Shown here in pieces: positions 1 to 10,049 of a stretch of DNA of 64,000 nt. Numbering within the stretch: position 1 is the stretch's first letter; every line of letters begins with the position of its first letter. Source of the stretch: Tanytarsus gracilentus. Its lineage: Eukaryota > Arthropoda > Insecta > Diptera > Chironomidae. The notes under the pieces were generated by a model, which saw nothing but the letters and a program-made list of their open reading frames with translations, made no database searches and was not told the origin of the DNA. The translations under genes and the position numbers were made by a program. The DNA is taken from contig JAXRKN010000008.1 of NCBI GenBank assembly GCA_038502055.1, forward strand, positions 1-64,000, in the 5' to 3' direction.

Positions 1-2
1 TT

Positions 3-18
3 GGTCTTGAAAAAGACC
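3..18 (-). promoter_or_regulatory. Histone mRNA 3' stem-loop of H2B
   Basis: Read on the minus strand this is GGTCTT-TTTC-AAGACC: a perfect 6 bp stem closing a 4-base TTTC loop, the layout of the metazoan replication-dependent histone mRNA stem-loop. It begins 19 bases past the H2B stop codon. The stem is a base-pair variant of the usual GGCTCT/AGAGCC and is identical to the one after the neighbouring H3 gene. It implies SLBP/U7-dependent processing without a poly(A) tail. Confidence 0.9.
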
Positions 19-37
19 GTTTTAGTGAGTTTGCAGT

Positions 38-445
38 TTATTTTGACGATGTATATTTAGTCACAGCCTTGGTTCCCTCAGATACGGCATGTTTGGCCAG
101 TTCACCTGGCAATAAGAGTCGAATAGCTGTCTGGATCTCGCGACTTGTGATTGTGGATCGTTTGCTGATGTGTGCAAGTCTCGATGCCTCATTTCCAATA
201 CGCTCAAAAATGTCATTCACAAAGCTGTTCATAATGTTCATTGACTTTGATGAAATTCCAGTGTCCGGATGAACTTGCTTGAGAACTTTGAAGATATAAA
301 TCGAGTAAGATTCTTTGCGCTTGGCTTTTCGCTTCTTCTTGTCCACCTTAATGCCTCCACCGTCCTTCACAATCGTCTCCTTCACTTTCGCAATCGACTT
401 CACAACTTTTGTGCCTGACTTTCCAACTGCTTTTCCTCTTGCCAT
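38..445 (-). CDS. Histone H2B, divergent long-tailed form
   Basis: Single-exon, 135-residue H2B core histone that would pair with H2A in the nucleosome. The histone fold and C-terminus are near canonical (KQVHPDTGISSKSM, RSTITSREIQTA, LLLPGELAKHAVSEGTKAV, ending TKYTSSK). The tail is about 12 residues longer than the 123-residue Drosophila H2B and unlike it: it starts MARGKAVGKSGTKVV and has a GGG run before the basic KKKRKAKRKESY segment. Core changes include ESYS for ESYA, IFKVL for IYKVL and IGNEASRLAHIS for IAAEASRLAHYN. It lies divergent to the H3 gene, with a TATAAAA on its strand at 518-524 and a stem-loop just after the stop, so it looks like an expressed S-phase-type gene rather than a pseudogene. 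The altered tail may mean a germline or orphon paralogue; that is inference. Confidence 0.95.
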   Translation of the reverse strand: MARGKAVGKSGTKVVKSIAKVKETIVKDGGGIKVDKKKRKAKRKESYSIYIFKVLKQVHPDTGISSKSMNIMNSFVNDIFERIGNEASRLAHISKRSTITSREIQTAIRLLLPGELAKHAVSEGTKAVTKYTSSK

Positions 446-517
446 TTTTTTCTCTTCTAGATGTTGACTCTCCTGCGTTTAACTTTCAACTGAGCTGGAA
501 ATCTCAAATGTTTCTCT

Positions 518-524
518 TTTTATA
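518..524 (-). promoter_or_regulatory. TATA box of H2B
   Basis: TATAAAA on the minus strand, about 75 bases upstream of the H2B start codon. That spacing gives a 5' leader of roughly 45 bases, normal for histone genes. Confidence 0.7.
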
Positions 525-566
525 GCCGAATTTACCCCCAATGAGAGCAAATAAGATTGCAAAAAT

Positions 567-578
567 TTTGGCGCGAAA
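567..578. promoter_or_regulatory. E2F-type palindrome in the shared H2B/H3 promoter
   Basis: The 12-mer TTTGGCGCGAAA matches the classical E2F/DP consensus TTTSGCGCSAAA at every position. It lies between the two TATA boxes, 19 bases from the H3 TATA and about 43 from the H2B TATA. The site suggests S-phase control of both genes; binding is inferred. Confidence 0.55.
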
Positions 579-596
579 ATTCTCTCATTTTTTGCC

Positions 597-603
597 TATA
601 AAA
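597..603 (+). promoter_or_regulatory. TATA box of H3
   Basis: TATAAAA 67 bases before the H3 start at 670. It decides the start codon: an in-frame ATG at 541 lies upstream of the TATA and would add 43 residues foreign to H3, so it is not used. Confidence 0.7.
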
Positions 604-669
604 GAGAGTGAATTTGATGAAGAGAGCTCATTTAAGTTTGAGACAGCGAAGAGGAAACATCAAAGCAAA

Positions 670-1092
670 ATGGCTCGTACTAAGCAAACTGCACGAAAAT
701 CAACTGGTGGAAAGGCGCCGAAAAAGGTTTTACCTGTAAAAGGAGCGCGAAAAACTGTGCCATCTGCACATTATGTGGGTGGAGGTTTGAAGAAAGCTCA
801 TCGCTATCGTCCAGGAACCGTGGCATTGCGTGAAATTCGTCGTTATCAAAAATCGACTGAATTGCTCATTCGCAAACTTCCATTTCAACGACTCGTACGT
901 GAGGTTGCGCAAGATTTCAAGCAGGATCTGAGATTTCAATCATCGGCAGTGCTAGCACTTCAAGAGGCAGCAGAAGCTTATCTTGTTGGGCTATTCGAGG
1001 ACACTAATCTTTGTGCAATTCATGCTAAACGTGTTACAATCATGACAAAGGACATACAGCTTGCACGCCGTATCCGAGGAGAACGAGCATAA
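670..1092 (+). CDS. Histone H3 variant with a four-residue tail insertion
   Basis: Intronless H3 of 140 residues including Met; canonical H3 has 136. From HRYRPGTVALREIRRYQKST to RRIRGERA it is nearly canonical, with I74V, T80Q, M90L, S96A and P121T. The 87-90 motif is SAVL, closer to replication-dependent H3 (SAVM) than to H3.3 (AAIG). The tail differs strongly: K4, K9, K14, K18, K23, K27, K36 and K37 are kept, but R17 is K, Q19 V, A21 P, T22 V, A24 G, S28 T, A29 V and P38 A. Between P30 and K36 the usual five residues ATGGV are replaced by nine, SAHYVGGGL. A TATA box, a compact leader and a downstream stem-loop argue for a working replication-type gene. It shares a promoter with the H2B gene. 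Residue comparison is to canonical H3 from general knowledge; tissue use is unknown. Confidence 0.95.
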   Translation: MARTKQTARKSTGGKAPKKVLPVKGARKTVPSAHYVGGGLKKAHRYRPGTVALREIRRYQKSTELLIRKLPFQRLVREVAQDFKQDLRFQSSAVLALQEAAEAYLVGLFEDTNLCAIHAKRVTIMTKDIQLARRIRGERA

Positions 1093-1110
1093 ATCAAACC
1101 TAACTAAAAC

Positions 1111-1126
1111 GGTCTTTTTCAAGACC
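1111..1126 (+). promoter_or_regulatory. Histone mRNA 3' stem-loop of H3
   Basis: GGTCTT-TTTC-AAGACC, a perfect 6 bp stem with a TTTC loop, 18 bases after the stop codon and identical to the H2B one. An AAAGAAA about 20 bases further on resembles the purine-rich downstream element read by U7 snRNP. Confidence 0.9.
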
Positions 1127-1939
1127 AACAAATATAATTAAATTAAAGAAAACTAAATTTTTTATCCTTTTTTCTGAAAACTATCCAAATAGATAAACGC
1201 CGAGGCAATATTTAATTTGCTTAAATTTCGATCCCTCGCAAGTCTCAATTGATAATTCTTGATGCATGCTTAAAATTTAAGTCAAGTACAATTTTTTATT
1301 ATTCAGTCAAGCGACATTTCACACCAAATTACTTGACTACAAAAAATGTTCAACGACTAAAAATATTCATGACACCACAACATCAACACATAAGTAAGTA
1401 AACATAAAAATTTCATTATTGAACCCCCACTAAAATGTTTAACAATCTGTGTTTTATTGGATCAATAATTAAATGGGATAAAAAAATTTTCTCTTTTGCT
1501 TTCAAAAAATTCTTACACATTAAAAAGATTCTAATACTTTTCACCTCAAATTTTCTTTATTGTATAATATTTAACTTTGAATGAAACTTAATAAAAAAAT
1601 TCGGTTTTATGAAATCCATATTTTTTTTAGAAAAAGATATATGAACATATTTCCTTGTTCTTGTTAACATAATGAGTCAGTCAATTTCTATAGAGGGCGG
1701 TCTTTGCTATTATTCTCGTTTTGGCAGCAACGCAATGTAATCTAAGTACAGAATTTTTAATGCGAATGCAATGATTTTTAAATTAATTTCATTTTGTAAA
1801 TTTGGAAGCCTACTTTAAAGTTTCTAATGTATGTTTCACATTATCAAAGAACACTAGTTCAAGTGAAATAGTCAGATAGTCTTAATTATGTTATTTTTCA
1901 CCGTTTTTTTTGAGCCGCATAATATTGAAACAACGAGCC
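1127..1939. other. Intergenic, H3 to COP1
   Basis: AT-rich DNA holding the far side of the H3 processing site and the unmarked 3' UTR of COP1, which is transcribed toward it. I see no further coding signal. Confidence 0.5.
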
Positions 1940-4240
1940 TTAGACAAGCTCCAAAATTTTGATTATTCCTCGACTGTTACCCGCCAAAATTATATTTGAT
2001 TGCTGACTCGATGAGGGTGCCTTCTTCCAGCACACCGCCGAAACAAACTCATTATTATCGGACGATTGAATCTTATTATCAAACTCATATCCGCTGTATC
2101 TGTGGCCTTGTTGTAAATCGAATTTCAAGTTGAACAGCTTCTTCGAGAGTCCCTAGAGACATTTTGTTATTGCATTAAAAAGTCATTATGAAAATGAAAA
2201 TAAATTGTACCTTGTAGTAAATGCATAGCGAATTATCTTCCGATCCGCATGCGATGTAATCTCCGTTGGTTGCCAAGCCAACGAAGTTTTTCTCATTGAT
2301 GTGTCCCCCGACAAATGAACGAATGCAATGTGGCTGCTTGTTGATGTCCCACAACTTTAGCTGTCCATCAGTTCCGGCCGAAATTATCTGCTCAGAATTT
2401 AAGAATTTGACATAGCTGACGGCTTTTCGGTGACCCTTTAAATATTTTTATTATTAAATTAAACTCTTAAAAGTTTGAATTCCAAGATTTACCTTCAAAA
2501 TGGACAAGGGATATTTCAAGTTTCTCAAGTCATAGTACTCGATGCAGTGACTTGCAGTGCCGAATGCCAAGTGACACGATGATTTAGGATTGAATTTTAC
2601 GCAGCAAACGTTTGCTGTTTTGACATCGAGCGTAGCCACAGAGTTTTCACAGTCAATTGACCACAACTTGACGCGTGCATCGTCACTGCCAGACGCGAGT
2701 AATTTTGCATCAATCTCATTGAAATCAACACTCCAGCATCTCTTGTCGTGCTCCGAAAACGTGCGCTTGCGAGCTTTCGTTTCGACGTCATAAATTGTCA
2801 CGATACCTTCGTAATCGGATGACGCCAGTAATTCCTTGAAGTAGCTGTTATAACTGACGCAAGAAATTTTACTTGAGCAAACCATTTCGGTAATTGGATG
2901 CTTGATATCAACAACCGCGTCACGGATGCAAGCGTAATAGTCGAAAATTTTGATTCTTTTGGTGACGCCAGCAATAGCAAAGAATTCACTGTCCTTGTCA
3001 AATTCAATTGAGCTGACAATTGTTGAGGGCATCACCGTTGTCTCGTTGGAATAGTTTAATGATCTAAAAATTGATAATAATGAGTAAAGCTTTTAAGCAC
3101 ACATACACTAGACACCCTTACGACAATGTCCTTAGCTGACTGTATTTGGAAAATTTCACTAAATTCTCGCGGAAAACGTCAAGCGAAGCATTTTTCATAA
3201 CATTCGATTCAGCCTGTTCATTCGTGTCCATTATCATCAGTTCCTCTTCCTCTGAATGTTGAAAATGTAAGTCTTCAGCGCGATTTGTGTAGTAGCATGC
3301 CATAAAGTCCTCGAAGTGCTGAAACATTCTTTGCTTGCGAACTTTATAGGTGGATGATTGAGAGAGTGCAGCAGCACTCGATGTCTGTTGCTCCTCGATC
3401 GCGCTCTCGACCAAGTTTTTCTCAACATTTTCCGGCATGGACGAATCAATATCACTTATTAATTGCTTCATTTCATCACGAATTGCATTCAATTGAGTTG
3501 AAGTCTCTGTACTGCTCGTTGATGGATCGGTACTCTTCTCGAAATGCTTTTCGACATCTTCGATTTTTGGACATGTATTTTGGACGTTCTTCAAGATATC
3601 TTCAACAACTCTAATGTCCTTTCTTATAAGACGAATTTTCTTGTTAAGTTCACGTTTTTCATTTTCCGTTGTCTTCAACAGATGCTGAAGGAATTCGAGT
3701 AGAAGACGATTTTGAGCACTGATTGATTCCGCTTCGAGCAAGATCTTTCGCTGCGTGAAAATATCCAAAATCACGTTGATCTCGGGAAGTGATAACTTTT
3801 TTGATTCGGACGCAAGGAAAGTTTTAAGATTATCGGCTGGATCCTCATCGACACTCTGTGGAATTGAAAACATTCGTTCTTTTTCCTGCTGCTCCAGTAA
3901 TTGCTTTGAAATAAGCTCATTGAGAAGAAAATTTGGAAAAATTTGTTCGCACTTGGATGAGCACTTTGGACAAGTTTTGTTGATATCGATGGACTTTTGT
4001 ATGCATTTAAAGCAGAAAGTATGTCCGCAAGCAGTTATATAAGCTGAAATGATCATTAAATACTTCTTATGTTGAATATCAACTCAAAAATGTTTTCTTA
4101 CCTTCGGAAATTATTTCAAAACAAATCGGACAATTTGTCAATTCGATGTTACTCTGTAATTTGCTCATTTTCTTTGATGTGCTTGTGTCGGATGTGCTGG
4201 CTTGTTGTTGATTATGCTCAACACTTGATCGTCTTTGCAT
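1940..4240 (-). CDS. COP1: COP1 E3 ubiquitin ligase (RING, coiled coil, WD40)
   Basis: Five exons on the minus strand: 4102-4240, 3122-4043, 2493-3063, 2211-2435 and 1940-2152. All introns are 57-58 bp with GT/AG ends; the joined frame is 2070 nt, 689 residues, against about 731 in human COP1. A C3HC4 RING occupies residues 37-74 (C37, C40, C52, H54, C57, C60, C71, C74), with the COP1-typical spacing CPICFEIISEAYITACGH. A leucine-rich coiled coil follows at roughly 130-200, a charged linker to about 350, then a seven-bladed WD40 propeller to the end. Blade signatures include VSSIEFDKDSEFFAIAGVTK, RCWSVDFNEID and LLASGSDDARVKLWS; the C-terminus GIIKILELV is that of COP1. In animals COP1 works with CUL4-DDB1/DET1 and adaptors such as Tribbles to ubiquitinate transcription factors. 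An alternative start at M25 would keep the RING intact. Confidence 0.93.
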
Positions 4241-6231
4241 TTTTAAAGAATTTTAAAAGTTATTAAAACATCAAAAAAATCTAAAATTGAATATTGATTG
4301 AAAACGAGACTGAATACAACTACTTCGTAGTGTAGAATACTTGCCTTGGAGTTAACTTAAAAATAGTTTTTTACTCTCGCATAAAATTTGTTAGTTTCAA
4401 TAGAAAATTAAATTTGGCAGAAAATCTAAAAAGCAGGAATTATTTAGAGACGGAATTATTCAAAAAGTAAATACACAAATAGTAGAAGATTTTCAACCGC
4501 CACAAGAAATTTAAATTTTATTGAAGTCAACTTTTCGGGAAAGTGAATTTCGGGTATCATTAAGGGGATGACAGCTGAATCGCCATCGCGTTAAAAATCT
4601 CATATCGCGGTTTTAAAGCGATTCGCGTCTTTTTCGAGAACGTTACAATTAGGCACAATATTTTGAATAATTTAATAAGTTGTCCAAAAATTTGATTGAC
4701 TTCGTGAATATAAAAGTATAGCATGATTTTTTTGAAAGATATGTTATCATATTTATAATTAATATTTCAGGTATTCATAACGTTTTTCTGGCAATCAAAT
4801 TTTTTTGCCTTACGAAATCTTGTCAACAGTTTCTTTCAAGTTTTAAAAAACCGTTACAGTTTTCCAACCGTCTCATAATTAATTGCATTTATTGAAAAAA
4901 TAATTTTAGTTCATTCGATATTTCTAACCAATGATAATCACTCGTTGAGACCATTTTTTTTAAAATCTGAAAATTAAATAAAAAAATCGAAAAAATCTTA
5001 TTTTTATAACGACTTTATTGATATATGTATGTATTTTTTTAGTTACATATTGTATAATCATACTATGCTCCTTCCTTTTTTATTGGAATTTATATGCTCT
5101 GATTAATTTTGTGTGAACTTTGCCATTATGTACACATGCCAAAAAGCTTTAGGTCTTTCGTGAGGGGTAAAAATCAAGAATTTATTTTATTTTCAGGATT
5201 ATTGACACTCAAAATTAAATTCTGTCTTGTAGTTTCAATTCTTAGATTAATCACTGAAAAATTTATTTGTAATCAAAATGCTTTTAAACTTTTAGAAATT
5301 ATCGAAGGAAATTTCGGTAAAAAATTTAGAAGCACTGATGCTGTCGATGACAAATAAATTTTAATAATTTTGCAAATATTCAACAATAATTTATAAAGGA
5401 AACTTACTAATTTGTGCCTATCATTTTTATTTTTTGATGGAAAATTCGTCACATTGAATGAAGAAAAGTTTTAAAGAATATTTTTTTCTTATATATTAAA
5501 TATAGACATCTAAGACGCTCGTGTGATTGTTTTTTCCCTAAATGAATTCCATTTTAATATTGATCCTTCCTGCAGTCTACTTTAAATACTGCTGAATTTC
5601 ACTGCATCTCTGTTTATATAATTACGATTAGATATGCGAAATATTTTGTTGCTGTCACCCATGTTCTGAACGCATATGAGCGACATTTTTAAAAACATTT
5701 CAATTATTCCCATGAGTTTTATATTTTTGAAAGTTTAAATATTGTTTGAATATTTGCAATTGCCAACTTTTAAGAGCACACTAACTACAAAACATTTAAT
5801 GATCTTTGTATCAAAATTCATCAGAATCGGATGTTCTCTGATTCCTGAACTATCTATCAATAACGCATCTGGTTCTAGTTAAAGCATATATAAATATAAT
5901 AACTTTAGAAGAAGTTAACACTTTCAATGGAATGCATGCTAATTTATATAAAAAGTTGACCGGTAGATTTGTTAAAACTTTTTTTTCTACACACAATTTA
6001 AAGATGGAAGGAAGTGCATGCAAATTTAACAGAACCTCGCAAAAAATTAAACGAGTGATCTACATTTTACACGGATTATAAATACGTTTCGTTACTTTTT
6101 TTAAGGAAAATTTGGGGACAAAAAACGGAATATATAGGAAAATTTGAAATTGGCTATACTTATTACTTGTTTCTTTTTTAATGATGAATCGTAGCGACGA
6201 CAACGATAAAATTTGAACATCTCACAACTAT
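4241..6231. other. Intergenic, COP1 promoter side to V-ATPase E 3' side
   Basis: AT-rich DNA containing the COP1 upstream region (a slightly GC-richer patch near 4540-4640) and the V-ATPase E 3' flank. The longest open frame, 5109-5357, has no recognisable family and no splice context. Confidence 0.5.
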
Positions 6232-7479
6232 TTAATCGGTAAATTTACGGCTCAAGTTCTTTCCAAACAATGCCGTACGAATGGCAGGAACCAATTGCTG
6301 GGCAATCATTTCCAAACGTGATTCCAATGTGTTGACAACCTAAAACGAGATTTTTCATCAGAAACTAATTAGGGCAATTATAGGCATTGAAACTCACTCG
6401 AATACGCCCTTGAAGAGCGTAGAGCTCAACACCACCGGTAGAGTCGGCTGGGAGGAAGTGATCAGTGTCGAGGGTGATGACAACGTCTTTTCCACTCTCT
6501 CGTTTGTATTGCTCCACGCAAGCGGGAAGAGCATTCTGAATGAGTTGAGCATCGACTTTACGTCCACGCACCAACACATTAGCCTCCATCATTTGATACA
6601 ATCCCTGTGTGATGAGCAATTCAATTGTCTGAGTGTATTTTGACTGATCGCGGGTGACTTCGCCCAATCGACGACGAGCCTCATCGAGAACAGCACGAAC
6701 ATGATCTTCGCGAACCTTCAGCACCTTCAAACGTGCCTGATTGAGCATATTTGAAGACTGAATTTTCTTTTGCAATTCAACTTGTTTCTCCTTCTTCTCG
6801 TAGTATTCCATTATCTTGATGCGCTGTTGCTGCACAAGACGACCCTTTTCGATGTTGAATTCCTCCTCAGCCTTTGCATCGATCTCTTCCGCTTTCTCAT
6901 TGGCCTCCTGCTCAATGAAAGCCATCATGTGCTTAATCTACAAAAATAAAGGATCATTTATGCATTTATGAGCTTTCCGCTTAGAGGTTCGAGTATATGG
7001 AAAGAAAATGAAAAACTTCAGAGTGCGAAAGAGATAGCGATAGTTGTGTCATGTGACTGTCGAGAAAATTTTTGTGTATACGAATTTTTCTCAATTAATT
7101 GATTATGGAAAGATATGTTGAATAACTTTGATCTTTGACTTTTGCTATATTTTTAATATTAATAAATGAATTAGAGAGATAAAAGATTACGAATTTTCTT
7201 AAGCTACGGACATTCACATGACCTAAGGGAACTTTTTCTTTTTCAGTCTCGTGACATTTATTGACATTCTTTCGCACATAAGTTAATTGATTTAAATCAA
7301 AAGACATTAAATTATTATCCAAAGACATTCCGAAGGTCTTAAATTTAAACAGATCACGAGTTTTTCAATTTCACCAATTTTTTTCAATTGCAAATTTTTT
7401 TTCACAGTTCTTTTACAACTTTTCACTCCATCTCGATTATCTTTACCTGTTTCTGGACATCGGCATCGCTAAGCGCCAT
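6232..7479 (-). CDS. Vha26: V-type proton ATPase subunit E
   Basis: Three exons: 7447-7479 (MALSDADVQKQ), 6398-6937 and 6232-6339; joined 681 nt, 226 residues, the exact usual length of animal subunit E. The first intron is 509 bp, the second 58 bp. The protein begins with the long helical stalk (IKHMMAFIEQEANEKAEEID, then the charged EEEFNIEKGRLVQQQR stretch) and ends in the globular domain with DSTGGVELYALQGRIRV and the closing segment SRLEMIAQQLVPAIR. Subunit E forms the peripheral stalks with subunit G, tying the V1 head to the Vo ring of the proton pump on endosomes, lysosomes and apical membranes. Its promoter faces that of CNOT2 across 0.9 kb. Vha26 is the Drosophila name. Confidence 0.96.
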
Positions 7480-8370
7480 CGTTGAGGCTTTGTATTATTT
7501 TAGTTAAGGGACTAAACTTAAAATATTTAAGATTTTATAATACAAAAAGTCTTTTTTGCACTGGCGATGAGAAAGACGAGTTGTGAGCGAATGAGATGGG
7601 AGATGGAGAGAAGAGTGTAAAATTACAAGTTAGAGAGGTTTTATTTTTGTGTTCGAGGGACTGATGTGTTAACTATTTTTTTTTAATATAAAGGTTTTAA
7701 TGTGTATCTTCCAAAGATTATTAAAATTTTAAGTTTAAAAGAATTTAAAAACACAAAAAAAATTATAAAAACTCTTTAAACACTTCTAAAACACTCAAAA
7801 TATTAAAATCTATTTTAAAATTCAAATTTTCCCGCTTTTTGTGCAGCCGCACACTAACACACTCACAGAATTCTCTTTTACTCGTCTTCGAAAAATCCAC
7901 ACAAGAGAAGAAAAAATTCAATAATAAAATAATTATTTAAAAATTTGCGATTTCTGCACAAGATTCAGCATCGAATTTTCAACTCACATGTTACTTCCCA
8001 TCTAAAGTGATAAAGCAACGAGAATATTGTTAAGGAGAATTTGAAATTTGGCGCTGAGAGGACAAATAAATATCCAAAATCATCAACAAAAGAGAGATTC
8101 TTGCTCGAACTTTTTTTTTCATGAAATTTGACGAAATTTGCGCTTCGAAGAGGAGTTTTATGAGCAATTTCGGTGAGTTTGACTTAACGACTCGATCGTG
8201 AGCCTAACAACTTTCACAGAGATGTAAAATTTAAAGCGTTAAGGGAGATTTTGTAAATATCCACGACTGGATCTCAAAAAAGTGCTTTCCATTTTACAAT
8301 TTTTACAAACACAACCTTTTCTTTCGCAATTTCTCAAAAGAATTAAAGCATTTTCCGCTTATTTCAGGTC
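7480..8370. promoter_or_regulatory. Bidirectional promoter region and CNOT2 5' UTR
   Basis: Head-to-head interval between V-ATPase E (-) and CNOT2 (+). A splice acceptor (tttcag) ends at 8367, three bases before the CNOT2 start codon, so CNOT2 must have at least one upstream non-coding exon here. Neither start has an obvious TATA box. Confidence 0.5.
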
Positions 8371-10049
8371 ATGGCAAATCTAAACTTTCAACAACCCCCA
8401 CGAATTCCTTCCGCGTCGCTGTCACGCAACACCAATAGTGGATTTACGTCGAATTCTTCTATTTCCGGAAATGTCACGCCAACATCGTCGCTGATGTTCC
8501 AGACACAGCAGCAACAGCAGAATAATAGTAATTCCAGTTTTGTGTCTCAGCAATCCGGCCAACAAAGTCAACTCTCGCCAAATCGCTCGGGTCAGCTTAC
8601 GATTGGCGGTGGCGGGAGTGGAAATATTGTCGGTAGCGGCTCTATGAATAATCGGAGAATGTATCAAAATCCATCGATAGGACAGCGAGGCGGCGGAAGT
8701 GGCTTCGGTTCGTCAATGATGGGTTCTTTCATGCAATCGCAAGCGGCTCGATATGGATCTCAAGGTGGTAGCAGTGGACTCAACAATTTTCAATCTGTGT
8801 TCGGTTCATCAGATACACCGCCAACGCTTCTCGATATGAGCGAATTTCCATCTCTGACGAATGCTCGCGGACAAAATGATCAACATTCGAATGTGCTTCA
8901 AGCACCAGGAAGTAAACCTTACGGTACGAGGGAAGACGTTCACAAAAATTTATTTAATTCTAAATTTATCCCAAAAACATAGTGGGCATGGTGAAACAGC
9001 CGACATCAGAGCAGACGGAGTTTCAAATGTCCAGCGAGGATTTTCCCGCTTTACCCGGTACTTCATCTGAAAATCTTGCTGGCGTGGTGGGAAGCGGAGT
9101 GGGAGGTCAACAGCAACATCACTCCTCGTCAACTGGACTTTCTGTCTCTTCTGTCATCGGTCTCGGTTCGGGCGGAAGTATTCACCAAGGTATGGGCATG
9201 GACTCTATGGGAGACAGTAAAAACTCTATTGGATCCAACCTCTGTATGGATATGATGCAATCTGAAACGGTGACGGGAGGACATCAGATGGGAACTCATC
9301 TTTCTGGTGGCGTGAGTGAAAAGGCGAAAAGGGGAGTTCAAACTTCTCCCAATGGTCTAGTAACTAACATACCAGCTACAATGGTCAATAATCAATTTGG
9401 AATGATTGGTTTGCTCACTTTTATACGCGCAGCAGAGTCGGATCCTAATCTCGGTAGGACAATTAAAGAAATGTCTTTATAAGCTCATCAAAATTAAACA
9501 AAATTTATTTTTTTTTTCAGTATCACTAGCTATGGGTCAAGATTTAACAGCACTTGGACTGAATTTGAACTCTATGGAGAATCTTTATCAGAGTTTTGGA
9601 GGACCTTTTTCGGATTCGCCTGCAAGACCACAAGACATTGACTATCCAGTTCCATCGGAGTATTTAATTAATGTTGCAATTCGAGATAAACTTTCACAGA
9701 TGAAAATGAAACAGTACAAGGATGATTTGCTATTCTTTCTTTTTTATACGAATTGTGGTGATGTAATGCAACTAGCTGCTGCAAGTGAACTGTGAGGATA
9801 CTTACTTTTTATATTTTACTTTTTAATTTTTTAACTGTTTTAACAAATTTTAGTTATAATCGAGATTGGCGGTATCACATCGAAGAGAAGATTTGGATTA
9901 TGCGCGTTCCGGGCCATACAAACTACGATAAGAACGGATCAATTGAAAGAGGCACTTACTACTATTTCGACGCAACAAACTGGAGGCGTGTGCCCAAAGA
10001 ATTTCAGATTGATACTAAAAAACTGGACACACCTGTAGCGATTTCATAA
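8371..10049 (+). CDS. CNOT2: CCR4-NOT complex subunit 2
   Basis: Four exons: 8371-8923, 8983-9453, 9521-9791 and 9854-10049; 1491 nt, 496 residues. The N-terminal ~160 residues are low complexity (Q, S, G, N rich). A conserved central block follows: PYVGMVKQ, then EDFPALPG, then NGLVTNIPATMVNNQFGMIG and LLTFIRAAESDP, which in CNOT2 binds CNOT1. The C-terminus is the NOT box (about residues 380-496), with PVPSEYLINVAIRDKL, NRDWRYH and ERGTYYYFDATNWRRVPKEF. CNOT2 heterodimerises with CNOT3 and helps recruit the deadenylase to mRNAs and to transcription sites. Drosophila Regena (Rga) is the orthologue. The three internal introns are 59-67 bp. An AATAAA at 10240-10245 is a fitting poly(A) signal. 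Confidence 0.95.

Noticed and set aside
541..669. In-frame ATG extending H3 by 43 residues
   Set aside because: It lies upstream of the TATA box at 597 and the added residues have no relation to H3.
730..939. Minus-strand open frame inside H3
   Set aside because: Antisense shadow of a highly constrained coding sequence.
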